Positions 51,833-62,821 of a stretch of DNA of 64,000 bases are shown one piece after another. A program made the position numbers and the translations under genes. Positions within the stretch are counted from its first letter, which is position 1; each line of letters opens with the position of its first letter. Source of the DNA: Duganella dendranthematis (GTDB taxonomy: Bacteria; Pseudomonadota; Gammaproteobacteria; Burkholderiales; Burkholderiaceae_D); assembly GCF_012849375.1 (NCBI RefSeq), contig NZ_CP051684.1:5518001-5582000 (forward strand), read 5' to 3'. Under the pieces are notes generated by a model, which did not search any database, was not told the DNA's origin, and saw only the letters and a program-made list of their open reading frames with translations.

Positions 51833-52612
51833 ATGTATATCGACTCTCATTGCCACATCAATTTCCCTGAGCTGGCCGCTCGCATGCCTGAGATTCTCGC
51901 CAAGATGGCGGAGAACCAGGTCACCCACGCGCTGTGCGTGTCGGTTGACCTGCCGGACTTTCCGCAGGTGCTGGCGCTGGCCCATCAATATCCGCATATC
52001 TACGCCTCGGTCGGCGTGCATCCGGACTATGAAGACACGCCGGAACCGTCGGTGGAACAGCTGGTGCAACTGGCGGACGATCCAAAAATCATCGCCATTG
52101 GCGAGACCGGCCTCGATTACTTCCGTCTGGAAGGCGACCTGGAATGGCAGCGCGAGCGCTTCCGCACCCATATCAAGGCGTCGCGGATTGCCCGCAAGCC
52201 GCTGATCATTCACACCCGCAGCGCTAGCGAGGACACCATCCGCATCATGCGCGAAGAGGGCGCCGGCACCGAGGCGGGCGGCGTGGCCGGTGTAATGCAT
52301 TGCTTTACCGAGTCGCTGGAAGTGGCGCGCGCGGCCATTGAGATGGGCTTCTATATTTCCTTCTCGGGCATCGTGACGTTCAAGAGCGCCAAGGATTTGC
52401 AGGCGGTGGCGCTGGAATTGCCGCTGGAGCGCATTCTGATCGAGACCGATTCGCCGTATCTGGCGCCGGTGCCGTTCCGTGGCCGCATGAATGAGCCGGG
52501 TTTTGTGGCGCATGTGGGCGAATACATCGCCAAGTTGAAGGGCGTGTCGGTGGAACAGGTGGCTGAGCAGACGACGGCCAATTTCCGCACACTGTTTAAC
52601 GTGCCGGCATGA
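51833..52612 (+). CDS. TatD family metal-dependent hydrolase
   Basis: The ATG at 51833 begins MYIDSHCHINFPEL, the normal TatD start with metal-binding HxH; an upstream in-frame start is not supported. The 259-residue protein has GETGLDYFRLEGDLEWQRERF, PLIIHTRSASEDT, GVMHCFTES and LIETDSPYLAPVPFRGRMNEP. TatD enzymes are 3'-5' DNA exonucleases or deoxyribonucleases. It overlaps the ankyrin gene by four bases. In related genomes tatD directly follows pilZ. Confidence 0.95.
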   Translation: MYIDSHCHINFPELAARMPEILAKMAENQVTHALCVSVDLPDFPQVLALAHQYPHIYASVGVHPDYEDTPEPSVEQLVQLADDPKIIAIGETGLDYFRLEGDLEWQRERFRTHIKASRIARKPLIIHTRSASEDTIRIMREEGAGTEAGGVAGVMHCFTESLEVARAAIEMGFYISFSGIVTFKSAKDLQAVALELPLERILIETDSPYLAPVPFRGRMNEPGFVAHVGEYIAKLKGVSVEQVAEQTTANFRTLFNVPA

Positions 52613-53271
52613 TGCGGCGCCGGATTGCTTTGCTGGCTTTGGCTGCGTTTGCGGCCCGTCCGGCGTTTGCTGCCGAGCAGAGCGACGATGAGGTCGAATT
52701 CTTCCGTGCGGCGCAGCTGGATGGCGCCGAGCGCGTGAAGAAGATGCTGGCGCGTGGCGTCAATCCGAATGCGCGCGATTCCAACGGCGAGACTGGCCTG
52801 ATTGTGGCAATGCGCTATGAGGCGCTGAATGTGGCGCGAGTGCTGATGGCCCAGAAAGGCATCGACCTGGAAGCCAAGGCGCCCAATGGCAACACGGCGC
52901 TCATGATGGCCGCTTTTCGCAAGAACAAGACGGCGCTGCTGGAATTACTCAAGCGCGGTGCCCAGGTCAACCAGAAGGGCTGGACGGCGCTGCATTACGC
53001 AGCAGCATCCGGCAGCGTGGAAATCACCACCATCCTGCTCGATAAGTACGCCTATATTGATGCCGAAACGCCGTCCGGCATGACGCCGTTGATGATCGCC
53101 GCCCGCGAGGGGCAGGAAGAGGTCGTCGAACTCTTGCTAAATCAAGGCGCCGACGCGACGCTGAAAGACGGCGGCTTCCACTTGACCGCCGCCGGTTTTG
53201 CCGAGAAGGCTGACAAGCCTTGGATCGCCAAGACTATCAACGCCTTCCTGGCGAACAAGAAGCCGCGCTAG
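52609..53271 (+). CDS. Exported ankyrin-repeat protein
   Basis: The 220-residue protein has a signal peptide (MRRRIALLALAAFAARPAFA) and about five ankyrin repeats (RARDSNGETGLIVAMRYEALNVARVLM, PNGNTALMMAAFRKNKTALLELLKRGA, GWTALHYAAASGSVEITTILLDK, SGMTPLMIAAREGQEEVVELLLNQGA). It likely binds a partner in the periplasm. Its stop shares bases with the stop of the DUF3300 gene on the other strand (GCTAGC at 53267-53272). Confidence 0.92.
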   Translation: MMRRRIALLALAAFAARPAFAAEQSDDEVEFFRAAQLDGAERVKKMLARGVNPNARDSNGETGLIVAMRYEALNVARVLMAQKGIDLEAKAPNGNTALMMAAFRKNKTALLELLKRGAQVNQKGWTALHYAAASGSVEITTILLDKYAYIDAETPSGMTPLMIAAREGQEEVVELLLNQGADATLKDGGFHLTAAGFAEKADKPWIAKTINAFLANKKPR

Positions 53272-54964
53272 CCGTGGTGCTCGTGCTTGTCATGCTGCTC
53301 TTGATGGGCGGCCTGCTCGTGCCGTGGCGCTTGCCGTTGCTCGTGGCTCGGCTGCGGAGGACCGGCGGGGCGGGCCTGCATGGCTGGCGCTTCCTGGTGC
53401 ATCACATGAGCCTGCGCGCGCTCGGGGGATTGGCGTCCTGATGCGGCATTGCCGCGTGTGCGGCGCCCGCGTCCGCGTGCATGGCCGGCGGCTGGCGTGA
53501 TGCCATCTGCTGGCGCTGCTGCTCGTGCTGCTCGTGCTGTCGCTGCTGCTGCTGCTGAGCGGCCTGACGCTGCGCCATGTTGTGCTCTTGCTGTCGTTGT
53601 TGCTGTTGCTGAGCCTGTTGGTGCTGCTGTACCGCTGGGTTATGCTGTTGCGCACTCAGCTGGTTAGCCATATTCGCCGACCCGTGCTGCTGCGCTGGCT
53701 GACGTTGCTGCATTGCCTGCGGCATGTGCATCGTCGACGCCCCGTGCGGCTGCATCTGCTGCGCCATTTGCGGCGGTTGTCGGAAATCCGGCTGTCCCGC
53801 GCCCTGCGGTCCCGCGCCGTGTTGCGCCGCCATCATCGGCGGACGGGCGCCGGGCACTGCATCGTGATGCGTAAAGTGTGGCATGGTCATCGGTCCGGAC
53901 GGATGGGGCTGCATCGCCATCGGCCCGGCTCCTCGCGGCTGCATCGGCATTGGCGGCGGGCCTGCGGGACGCATTGGCGGCTGCGCATGCGCGGCCAGTG
54001 CACCGCCGCGCGGGCCGTAGTTATTGACCGTGACCGATTTGCTTATGTACGTGTTGTTGTTGTACACCACCGCCGGCCGGTGCCAGCCGCCACCCCCATG
54101 TGCGGGCCCGCCCCAGTTCACGCCCCACGAATTCCAACCATAGTCATGGTGATGGCTGAACGCAGCGCCCACCAGCACACCGATGCCAAACGTGATCGCG
54201 CCGGTCGTTACCAGATCGCTGCCGACATATGCAGGTTCGCGATAGCGCCAACCCGGATACACCGCCACCGGCTCGCCATACACCACGGTCGGGTTATATT
54301 GCGGCACGTAGACCACGTCCGGCTCGGCCGGCTCGATGATGATGGTTTGCGGAGGTGGCGGAATCACTGCCGGCCCGGCATACACCACCTGGTCCGGCGG
54401 TGGCTCATCGATGTAGTCTGGCGGCGGCGTCGCCCGAAGCGTGGTCGATACCCGCAGCTTCGGCGTGGTCTTCAGATTGCCCGCCTGTTGCGCGCGTTGC
54501 CGCATCACCTGGATGGCGTTCATCACATCGTTCGGATCGTTGGCATAGGCCTGGCCGAGCGAGGTGGTCCACTGGGGATTGGCGGCCATCTGGTCCAGCA
54601 CGCTGGGGAAGGCGGTCAGCGACTTGACGCTGACATCCCACGGTTGATTGGCTTCGGCCGATTGCAGCGCATCGCCCTTGAGCGATGGATTCTGCGCCAG
54701 CCACTGGTCGGCCTTGCTGATCTGCGCCGGATAGGTGGCGCCGGCCAGTACTTGCCCCACCAGCTTGTCAGGGAACAGGGCGATCGGCGCGACCATCTGC
54801 GACAGCTGCTCCGCAGTAGGCGGTGTGTACGGTTGCGCAGGTTGCGCTGTTGGGGCGAGCGCGACCTTGGGTTGTTGCGGGTCCACCGGCTTGTTGCAGC
54901 CGGCCAGCGTCAACAGGCTTAACAGCAGCGTCGACGACATCAGATGTTTTGCTTGAGCGGCCAT
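53268..54964 (-). CDS. DUF3300 lipoprotein with Gln/His-rich tail, frame broken near the 3' end
   Basis: A signal peptide ends in the lipobox LTLAGC. Residues about 45-260 are DUF3300: YTPPTAEQLSQMVAPIALFPDKLVGQVLAGATYP, FPSVLDQMAANPQWTTSLGQAY and VVYVPQYNPTVVYGE. After a Gly/Trp-rich region comes a long low-complexity tail rich in Gln, His, Met and Pro. As written it stops at 53402, but one more G in the run at 53424-53428 joins a further 50 or so residues of the same composition (MHQEAPAMQARP, then HQEQHDKHEHHG) and moves the stop to 53268. The His/Met tail may bind metal. Function unknown. Confidence 0.85.
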
Positions 54965-55057
54965 GATGGCTTCCTTCCTCGCTAATCGTTGAGGCTAGGT
55001 TAGCAGGCGGCCGCCCGCCAAGCTGTTACCTGTTGTAACGTGCGCGAGGTAGCTAAC

Positions 55058-55861
55058 TCAAGCGCCGATATGCAGCAGGTAATCCTCGATGAGGTCGGAA
55101 CTTGGCGTCGGCGAACTCATATGCGGACAATGGCCGACATTGTTGATCACCGCCAGCTGGCTGTTGGCCAGGTGCCGGTGCAGGTAGTCGCCCACCTCGC
55201 GTGGGGCGATCAGGTCGTCGCTACATTGCAGAATCAGCGCCGGCACGGTCGATTTTTCCACCTCGGCGCGGTGGTCGGCGGTAAAGGTCACGCGAGCGAA
55301 GTGACGCGTGATCTCCGGATCGTTCTTTGAAAAGCGCGTCAGCAGCTCTTCCTGCAGGATAGGCTGGCGCGGCGCACCCATGATCACTGGCGCCATGCGC
55401 CTGATCCAGCTGTCATAATCAATTTCCATCAGCTGCAGCAGACCATCGATGTCTTCCGCATTGAAGCCGCCCACGTAATCGCCGTCGTTGATGTAGCAGG
55501 GCGACGGGCTCACCATAATCTGCGCGGTAAATTTTTCCGGCGACATGATGGACGCCAGCATGCCGATCATGGCGCTGACGGAATGGCCGATAAACACCAC
55601 CGGCGCCTTGGCGTACAGGTCGATCACGTCGAGAATGTCTTCCGCATGGCCGTACAGCGTGCTGTACTTGTCGCGGTCGTAGGCGCTCAGGTCCGAACCG
55701 CCGCTGCCGGTCAGGTCCATCAGCACCACCCGGTAGCGGCCGAGAAACGACGGGTAGATGAAACGCCACATCTGCTGGTCGCAGCCATAGCCATGGACGA
55801 ACATGAGCGTAACCGGGCCGTCGCCGTGACAGTGGACATTATTGCGAAACTGGATGGACAT
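55058..55861 (-). CDS. RsbQ-like alpha/beta hydrolase
   Basis: The 267-residue protein has the RsbQ/KAI2-type pattern: MFVHGYGCDQQMWRFIYPSFL, VLMDLTGSGGSDLSAYD, the nucleophile GHSVSAMIGMLAS, acid in QCSDDLIAPREVG and His in VGHCPHMS. In Bacillus, RsbQ works with the phosphatase RsbP to sense energy stress; plant homologues bind strigolactone-like ligands. No partner phosphatase or PAS protein is adjacent. The product is cytoplasmic (no signal peptide). Confidence 0.9.
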   Translation of the reverse strand: MSIQFRNNVHCHGDGPVTLMFVHGYGCDQQMWRFIYPSFLGRYRVVLMDLTGSGGSDLSAYDRDKYSTLYGHAEDILDVIDLYAKAPVVFIGHSVSAMIGMLASIMSPEKFTAQIMVSPSPCYINDGDYVGGFNAEDIDGLLQLMEIDYDSWIRRMAPVIMGAPRQPILQEELLTRFSKNDPEITRHFARVTFTADHRAEVEKSTVPALILQCSDDLIAPREVGDYLHRHLANSQLAVINNVGHCPHMSSPTPSSDLIEDYLLHIGA

Positions 55862-56021
55862 GGTATCTCCGAAGCGAATCGCCGCTAGTATAAGCGCAAT
55901 AATGTTTAATGGTTAACCGCAGAGCACTAATTGAATTGGCGGGTATTTGCCTCCCAGTTCCCAGCATAGGACATCAACAATCTTAACGATAATGTCCTCA
56001 GCGCATCTACCAAGGACCACC

Positions 56022-56942
56022 ATGCTCAACGAACGCGAAATCGAAAGCTGCTATCTGGGGCAGTTCATTCCACTCCACTACCATCACAATATGCTGATGG
56101 ACCAGAACCGCATGCATCCCTTCAAGTCGGCGATCGCGTATGCGGTCAAGCCTGGCGCCAAGGTGCTGGAGCTGGGTGGCGGCACTGGCGTGTTGTCGTG
56201 GTTTGCGGCGTCGCAGGCGTCCAAGGTGTATTGCGTCGAGTTCAATCCGGACATGGTGAGGGAAGCGCGCAAGTTTCTGGCGCTCAATCCGAACGGCGAC
56301 AAGGTCGAGGTGATCCACGCCGACGCCTTTGAATACCTGCCGCCGGAGCCGGTCGATGTGGTCATCTGCGAGATGCTGCACGTCGGCATGCTGCGCGAAA
56401 AGCAGGTCGAGGTGATCGAATCGTTCAAGCGCCGTTATCTGGAGCGTTTCGGCGGTCCGCTGCCGATCTTCCTGCCGGAAGCCGTGATCATGGCGGTGCA
56501 GCCGTTACAGCAGGAGTACGACTTCGAAGGCTTCTACGCGCCGATTGTGCAATTCCAGGAAACCACGGTGATTTATCCAGGCACGGTGGAAATGGCGCCG
56601 CCGGCCGTCTACAGCATCATCGACTTCAACCAGCCGAACGAACTGGTCTATTCGTGGCAAGGCAAGTTTGTGGTTGAGCGCAACGGCGAAATCAACGCCA
56701 TGCGCTTTGTTACCAAGAACATCCTGCAAGTGGTGCAGGAGCGTTCCAGCACCATCGACTGGCTGATGGGCTACATGACGCTGCCGCTGGCGACGCCGAT
56801 CAAGGCGCGCGAAGGCGACGTGCTGCAAGTCAGCTTCCAGTACCGCGCGGGCGGCGCCATTCCGTCGCTGCAAGCGTCACTGCAAGCCGAAGTGCTGTAC
56901 GAGGCCGCGCTGCAACCGCAGCGCGTTGCCGCCTTCGCCTAA
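56022..56942 (+). CDS. SAM-dependent methyltransferase resembling protein arginine methyltransferases
   Basis: The start at 56022 (MLNEREIESCYLGQFIPLHYH) follows AAGGACC; upstream in-frame ATGs lack an RBS. The 306-residue protein has motif I VLELGGGTGVLSWFAASQ, motif post-I VYCVEFN, and DVVICEMLHVGMLREK, where two Glu are separated by eight residues exactly as in the double-E loop of PRMTs (SEWMGYxLLYE). A beta-barrel-like C-terminal half follows. The THW loop of PRMTs is not evident. It may methylate a protein or small guanidino compound. It ends next to the convergent pseudoprotease gene. Confidence 0.75.
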   Translation: MLNEREIESCYLGQFIPLHYHHNMLMDQNRMHPFKSAIAYAVKPGAKVLELGGGTGVLSWFAASQASKVYCVEFNPDMVREARKFLALNPNGDKVEVIHADAFEYLPPEPVDVVICEMLHVGMLREKQVEVIESFKRRYLERFGGPLPIFLPEAVIMAVQPLQQEYDFEGFYAPIVQFQETTVIYPGTVEMAPPAVYSIIDFNQPNELVYSWQGKFVVERNGEINAMRFVTKNILQVVQERSSTIDWLMGYMTLPLATPIKAREGDVLQVSFQYRAGGAIPSLQASLQAEVLYEAALQPQRVAAFA

Positions 56943-58709
56943 TTAGCGGCTGCCGCCAAACGTCGACTGCAAGGCTCTGTCCGGATTGGTCGGATTGACG
57001 CTTTGCTGGTCGAGGTAGCTGCGCGCCTTCTTCAGCCCGGCGTTACGCTCGATATCCTGCATCACCGTCGCCGTGGCGATGGTCCATTCTCTGAACGCCG
57101 TGCCGGCCGCTGGCTGCACGCGCATCTCGGCCAGCAGCTCGTCCTTGCCGACGCCGGCGGCCAGTTTGCCCAGCCAGATTTTTGCCCATGCCGACAGTTC
57201 CGGCTCGCGGATGTTATGCGCCATCAGCTTGAGGGCGTTGCGGGCATGCGCCTTGTCGCCCGCATAGGCATAGGCCAGTGCGGCCGAGCGGGCCAGCGTG
57301 GTGACTTCATGGCCGTTGTTGAAGGCGACGATGGCGGCGGCCAGTGTGTCGTCGTCCGGCGGCTGGCCCGATTGTATGCCGGCCTGGTACAGCGCGTAGG
57401 CGGCTTCGGCCGATTTCGGGTCCAGATTCAGCGACTGCCCCAGACTGTTGCGGGCGGCATCGAGTTGCGACAAACGCAGTTGGGCCTGGCCCAGCAGGTA
57501 TAACACTTCGGCGCTGGCGCCCGGCTTTTTGGCCGCCGCGCCCAAGTAAGGCAGCGCGTCCTTCGGATTACCCCAGTCGATCTGCGCGCGGCTCAGCACC
57601 AGCTGGGCATAATCGTTGGATGGGTAATTGGCTGCCCCGCGCGCGGTCTGGCGCAGCAGCGCTTCGCCGGCCGGGCGGGTAGGGCAGGACTTGAGCGCCG
57701 ACTCGGCCAGCACGAATTCTCCCGATGATTGCGGCAGAGTTCTGAAATCCATGACGGCGGCCGGCAGGTCCGGCACATCCACCTGCAGCACCTTGATCGA
57801 GGTATTCCGGTAGCGCCACATCTCTTTGCCGAGATCACCGGTCTTGATGCCATACGCTTGCTCGAACGCCTGCGGGATCGGCGTGTCGCGGTACACGGCC
57901 GCCAGATAGTTGACCAGCTTGTTGCGGTTGTCGTCGGAAGACAGCATGTAATGCGTCAGCAGCCACGAGCGGGCGGCGAATTCCAGCTTGATGCCGGCTT
58001 TTGACATATTGCCGATGGCGCGCGTGTCGTTCTGCTCCAGAATGTCCTTGTAGTCGAGGTAGTAGGTATTGCCGTCGTCGAGGAAGGACAGGTAGCGGTT
58101 GACGTTGAGCGGCGCGCGGCCTACCAGCATCTGCGTGTCCGAGAAGCGCGCGCTGGCGAAATACTGCGCCAGGCCCTCGATGAACGAGGTCGGCGCGCGC
58201 ACATCGGTATAGCGGTAGATGAAGTGGCGGGTGTACGCCTCGAACAGATAGGACAGGCTCTCGCTCTGGTCGACCTTGGGCAGGTGTAACTGCTCCGGCC
58301 GCTCCAGCTTGCTCAGTTGAACGCCGAAGCCTTGCACGCCCGCAGTGCAGCTGCTGTACAGGCCGATGGCGTCGGCTGGCTGGTCGTTGGCCAGGCCGTC
58401 GAGATCGTTGGCGCTGTCGTGGTAATAGAACGTCAGCTTGGGCTCGTTGCCGGTGGCTTTCAGGAAGGGCTTGGTGTAGACCCGCAGCATCTGGTGCAGC
58501 TTTTCCAGCTGGTTGAGCAGCAAGGCGACTTCGTCATTGCTGGTGTCGGAATACACGATGACATGCTGGCTTTCCACCCGGAACCAATCCGACGCATGAC
58601 GCTGGCCGGCGACCGTGACGCTGGGGGCGGCCGATGCCGGCTGCTGGGCGTGCGCGTCCAACAGGCTGGCGCTGATAAGCAGCGCGGCCAGATACCACGA
58701 TGTATGCAT
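56943..58709 (-). CDS. Secreted protein with inactivated gluzincin-like domain and TPR repeats
   Basis: The 588-residue protein has a signal peptide (YLAALLISASLLDAHAQ) and an N-terminal domain (about 40-300) similar to metallopeptidase-like proteins: FRVESQHVIVYSD, then SYLFEAYTRHFIYRY where active relatives have LFHEYTHHF, followed by SFIEGLAQYFAS, matching the third-ligand EG.AEYF motif. The HExxH residues are replaced, so zinc catalysis is improbable. TPR-like helices (about 365-560) follow. It may be a periplasmic scaffold. The start is ATG at 58709. Confidence 0.7.
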   Translation of the reverse strand: MHTSWYLAALLISASLLDAHAQQPASAAPSVTVAGQRHASDWFRVESQHVIVYSDTSNDEVALLLNQLEKLHQMLRVYTKPFLKATGNEPKLTFYYHDSANDLDGLANDQPADAIGLYSSCTAGVQGFGVQLSKLERPEQLHLPKVDQSESLSYLFEAYTRHFIYRYTDVRAPTSFIEGLAQYFASARFSDTQMLVGRAPLNVNRYLSFLDDGNTYYLDYKDILEQNDTRAIGNMSKAGIKLEFAARSWLLTHYMLSSDDNRNKLVNYLAAVYRDTPIPQAFEQAYGIKTGDLGKEMWRYRNTSIKVLQVDVPDLPAAVMDFRTLPQSSGEFVLAESALKSCPTRPAGEALLRQTARGAANYPSNDYAQLVLSRAQIDWGNPKDALPYLGAAAKKPGASAEVLYLLGQAQLRLSQLDAARNSLGQSLNLDPKSAEAAYALYQAGIQSGQPPDDDTLAAAIVAFNNGHEVTTLARSAALAYAYAGDKAHARNALKLMAHNIREPELSAWAKIWLGKLAAGVGKDELLAEMRVQPAAGTAFREWTIATATVMQDIERNAGLKKARSYLDQQSVNPTNPDRALQSTFGGSR

Positions 58710-58845
58710 GAGCTACTCCGTTTGTCCCCTGAAACCGACGATTGATCGGCGTTTTATGCAGCTGGTCGCACCAGGATTGCGTGTGCGGCACTGCTCTATT
58801 AGAGTGACATTATAGACAATAAATTAACCGTATCGGGAGCTTCTC

Positions 58846-59043
58846 ATGCTGAGTTTTCTACTGTGGCTGGCGTTGCTGTTCTTTTGCTGGCCGCTGGCGT
58901 TGCTGGCGCTGGTGTTATATCCGATTCTGTGGCTGATAACGTTGCCGTTCCGGCTGATCGGCATCGGCGTCGAAGGCGTGTTTGAACTGCTGCGCGCCGT
59001 CGTCATGCTGCCAGCGCGCATCCTGGGTGGTAATCCTCGTTAA
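58846..59043 (+). CDS. Small membrane protein, 65 residues
   Basis: The ATG at 58846 follows GGGAGC. The 65-residue product is strongly hydrophobic in residues 2-40 (LLWLALLFFCWPLALLALVLYPILWLITLP), probably two short membrane helices with a Pro hinge, and then an amphipathic helix (GVEGVFELLRAVVMLPARIL). I recognise no named family. Its stop overlaps the phospholipase A stop on the opposite strand by four bases. Confidence 0.7.
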   Translation: MLSFLLWLALLFFCWPLALLALVLYPILWLITLPFRLIGIGVEGVFELLRAVVMLPARILGGNPR

Positions 59044-60167
59044 AACTTGACCAGGAAGCCGGCGCCGACCGACTTCTGCGAATAGTTGTAATCGATCAGG
59101 CTCTGGCCGTAGCCGCTGAACACCTGCACGTAACCGTTCAGGTTGGCCACCACAGGGAAGGCCCAGCCGGCTTGCAACGCGCCGTGACCGGTCGAGATAT
59201 TGCGCCGCGCCAGCAGCGACAGCTCGTGGCCGTCGAAGCGGTAGGTGGCGCGCACGTCGCCATGGCCCATGTAATCGGTGATGTCGATGTTGTCGTTGTC
59301 CGAACGGGCGTTGTCGAGGCGCTTCCACAGGCGGAACGAGACGCCGAACTTGCCTTTTTCCGCTCCCACTTCCGCATAAATCCGGTTCCAGCTGCGCGAC
59401 AGCGTCGAGGTCTGGCCGTTCGACTGGTGGTTCAGCGCCAGCGTCAGATAGCGTACGTCCAGAATACCCAGGTCCAATGCCAGCGGCGTGGTCAGCATCA
59501 GCTCAGGCTGATAGTTGGTTTCGCGGAACGGGCTGGAGGCAGCGCGGTTGTACGCTTGCCAGAAGCTGTTCTGGGTGTAGCCAAACCACAAATCCACCGG
59601 CGTACTCAGCAGCTGCTCGATCATCTTCATCTTGAAACTGATCTGGTAAGTCAGCTCCACGTGCTTGGATTTGATGCCGCCCGGCGTAAACTCGTCAAAA
59701 GGCGTATCGTTGGAGCTGGTGCTGTAATTGGCGAGTAACAAATAGCTGGGACGATGAGGGCGGAAATTGAACACACCGCGTTTGGACGAGCGGTCCAGTT
59801 CCCATTCCTGCACCATGCGCGACACGGTATCCTCGGGCGCAATGGTGGTCAGTGCGGCCACCTTGGGCGATACGTTCGGCTCCGGCGGCGGCGCGGCCGG
59901 CTGCGTGCGGGCCGGGGCATCGGCCGAAGCGACGGTGCCATTGTTGGCATCGGCGGCCGGCGCGACGATGGCGTTTTCGCCGGCTTTTTGCACCACCGGC
60001 GCGTTTTTGGCCAGGCCGTCGTAACAGGCGAGGCGCGCGCTGGCGTCGCCCAGCACCGAGCAGCGTTCGAGACGCAGCTCGACGTCGGAGACCTGGGCCT
60101 GGGCTAAAGCCAGAGCCGGGGCCATGCCTAAAGTAAGTAAAAGAGTCGTTTTGGTTGATGCGCGCAT
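59040..60167 (-). CDS. pldA: Outer membrane phospholipase A
   Basis: The 375-residue protein has a signal peptide (TTLLLTLGMAPALALAQ), an added N-terminal segment with ERCSVLGDASARLACYD and a low-complexity linker, and a beta-barrel of OMPLA type. The active site HQSNGQTSTLSRSWNRIY carries the catalytic His, Ser and Asn, and the barrel ends with a C-terminal Phe (AGFLVKF) as for outer-membrane proteins. It hydrolyses phospholipids that reach the outer leaflet after envelope damage, as a Ca2+-dependent dimer. Confidence 0.94.
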   Translation of the reverse strand: MRASTKTTLLLTLGMAPALALAQAQVSDVELRLERCSVLGDASARLACYDGLAKNAPVVQKAGENAIVAPAADANNGTVASADAPARTQPAAPPPEPNVSPKVAALTTIAPEDTVSRMVQEWELDRSSKRGVFNFRPHRPSYLLLANYSTSSNDTPFDEFTPGGIKSKHVELTYQISFKMKMIEQLLSTPVDLWFGYTQNSFWQAYNRAASSPFRETNYQPELMLTTPLALDLGILDVRYLTLALNHQSNGQTSTLSRSWNRIYAEVGAEKGKFGVSFRLWKRLDNARSDNDNIDITDYMGHGDVRATYRFDGHELSLLARRNISTGHGALQAGWAFPVVANLNGYVQVFSGYGQSLIDYNYSQKSVGAGFLVKF

Positions 60168-60317
60168 GCAGTGGGTCCAGGTGAGAGTTAAGCTATTTCA
60201 ATAATGTTAGAGATTACATTAATTGCTATTCAACATGTCGCACGGTAACGGGCCCTTGAATTCGGCAACTATCGCCGCACTTGGGACTTCCGAAGCTGTA
60301 TATCCAAGGAGATCGTA

Positions 60318-62425
<2,108 letters not shown>

Positions 62426-62429
<4 letters not shown>

Positions 62430-62821
62430 AGCACCTCCGGGACCTCGGTCTCGGGTGTGGCCACTGCGCTGCGCGCGCTGGCCATGACGACGTCGAACTC
62501 GCTGACGAAGTCACGCAGCAAATCGGCCAGCGCCTGCGGTTCCGCCCGCAGGCGATCCTCCAGTGCTCCGGAGGTGGCAAACAGCTCGTTGGCCGACAGG
62601 TTGCCGGCCGCGCCGCGGATCTTGTGTACCAGATCCGCGGCGCGCGCGAGTTCGCCTGCATGGATGGCATCATGAATCTGCTGCACAGTCGATTCAAAAT
62701 CGTGGGCGAACAGCCCCAGTAGCTGCACCAGCAGCGCGCCATGGCCGCCCAGGCGCTCCATGGCCGCCTGCATATCGATGCCCGCACGCGGCATCACCGG
62801 CATCCCGGCGCTGGCCGACAC
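62426..62821 (-). CDS. Hpt domain, probably the C-terminus of the hybrid kinase
   Basis: These 131 codons encode a histidine phosphotransfer domain with the phosphorylated His in [22 protein letters not shown]. The reading has only a weak GTG start and no RBS, and it overlaps the kinase frame. One added G in the minus-strand run (plus C-run 62824-62827) fuses the kinase frame EVPAVG to [15 protein letters not shown] in one continuous protein. It passes phosphate from the second receiver to a downstream response regulator. Confidence 0.85.
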
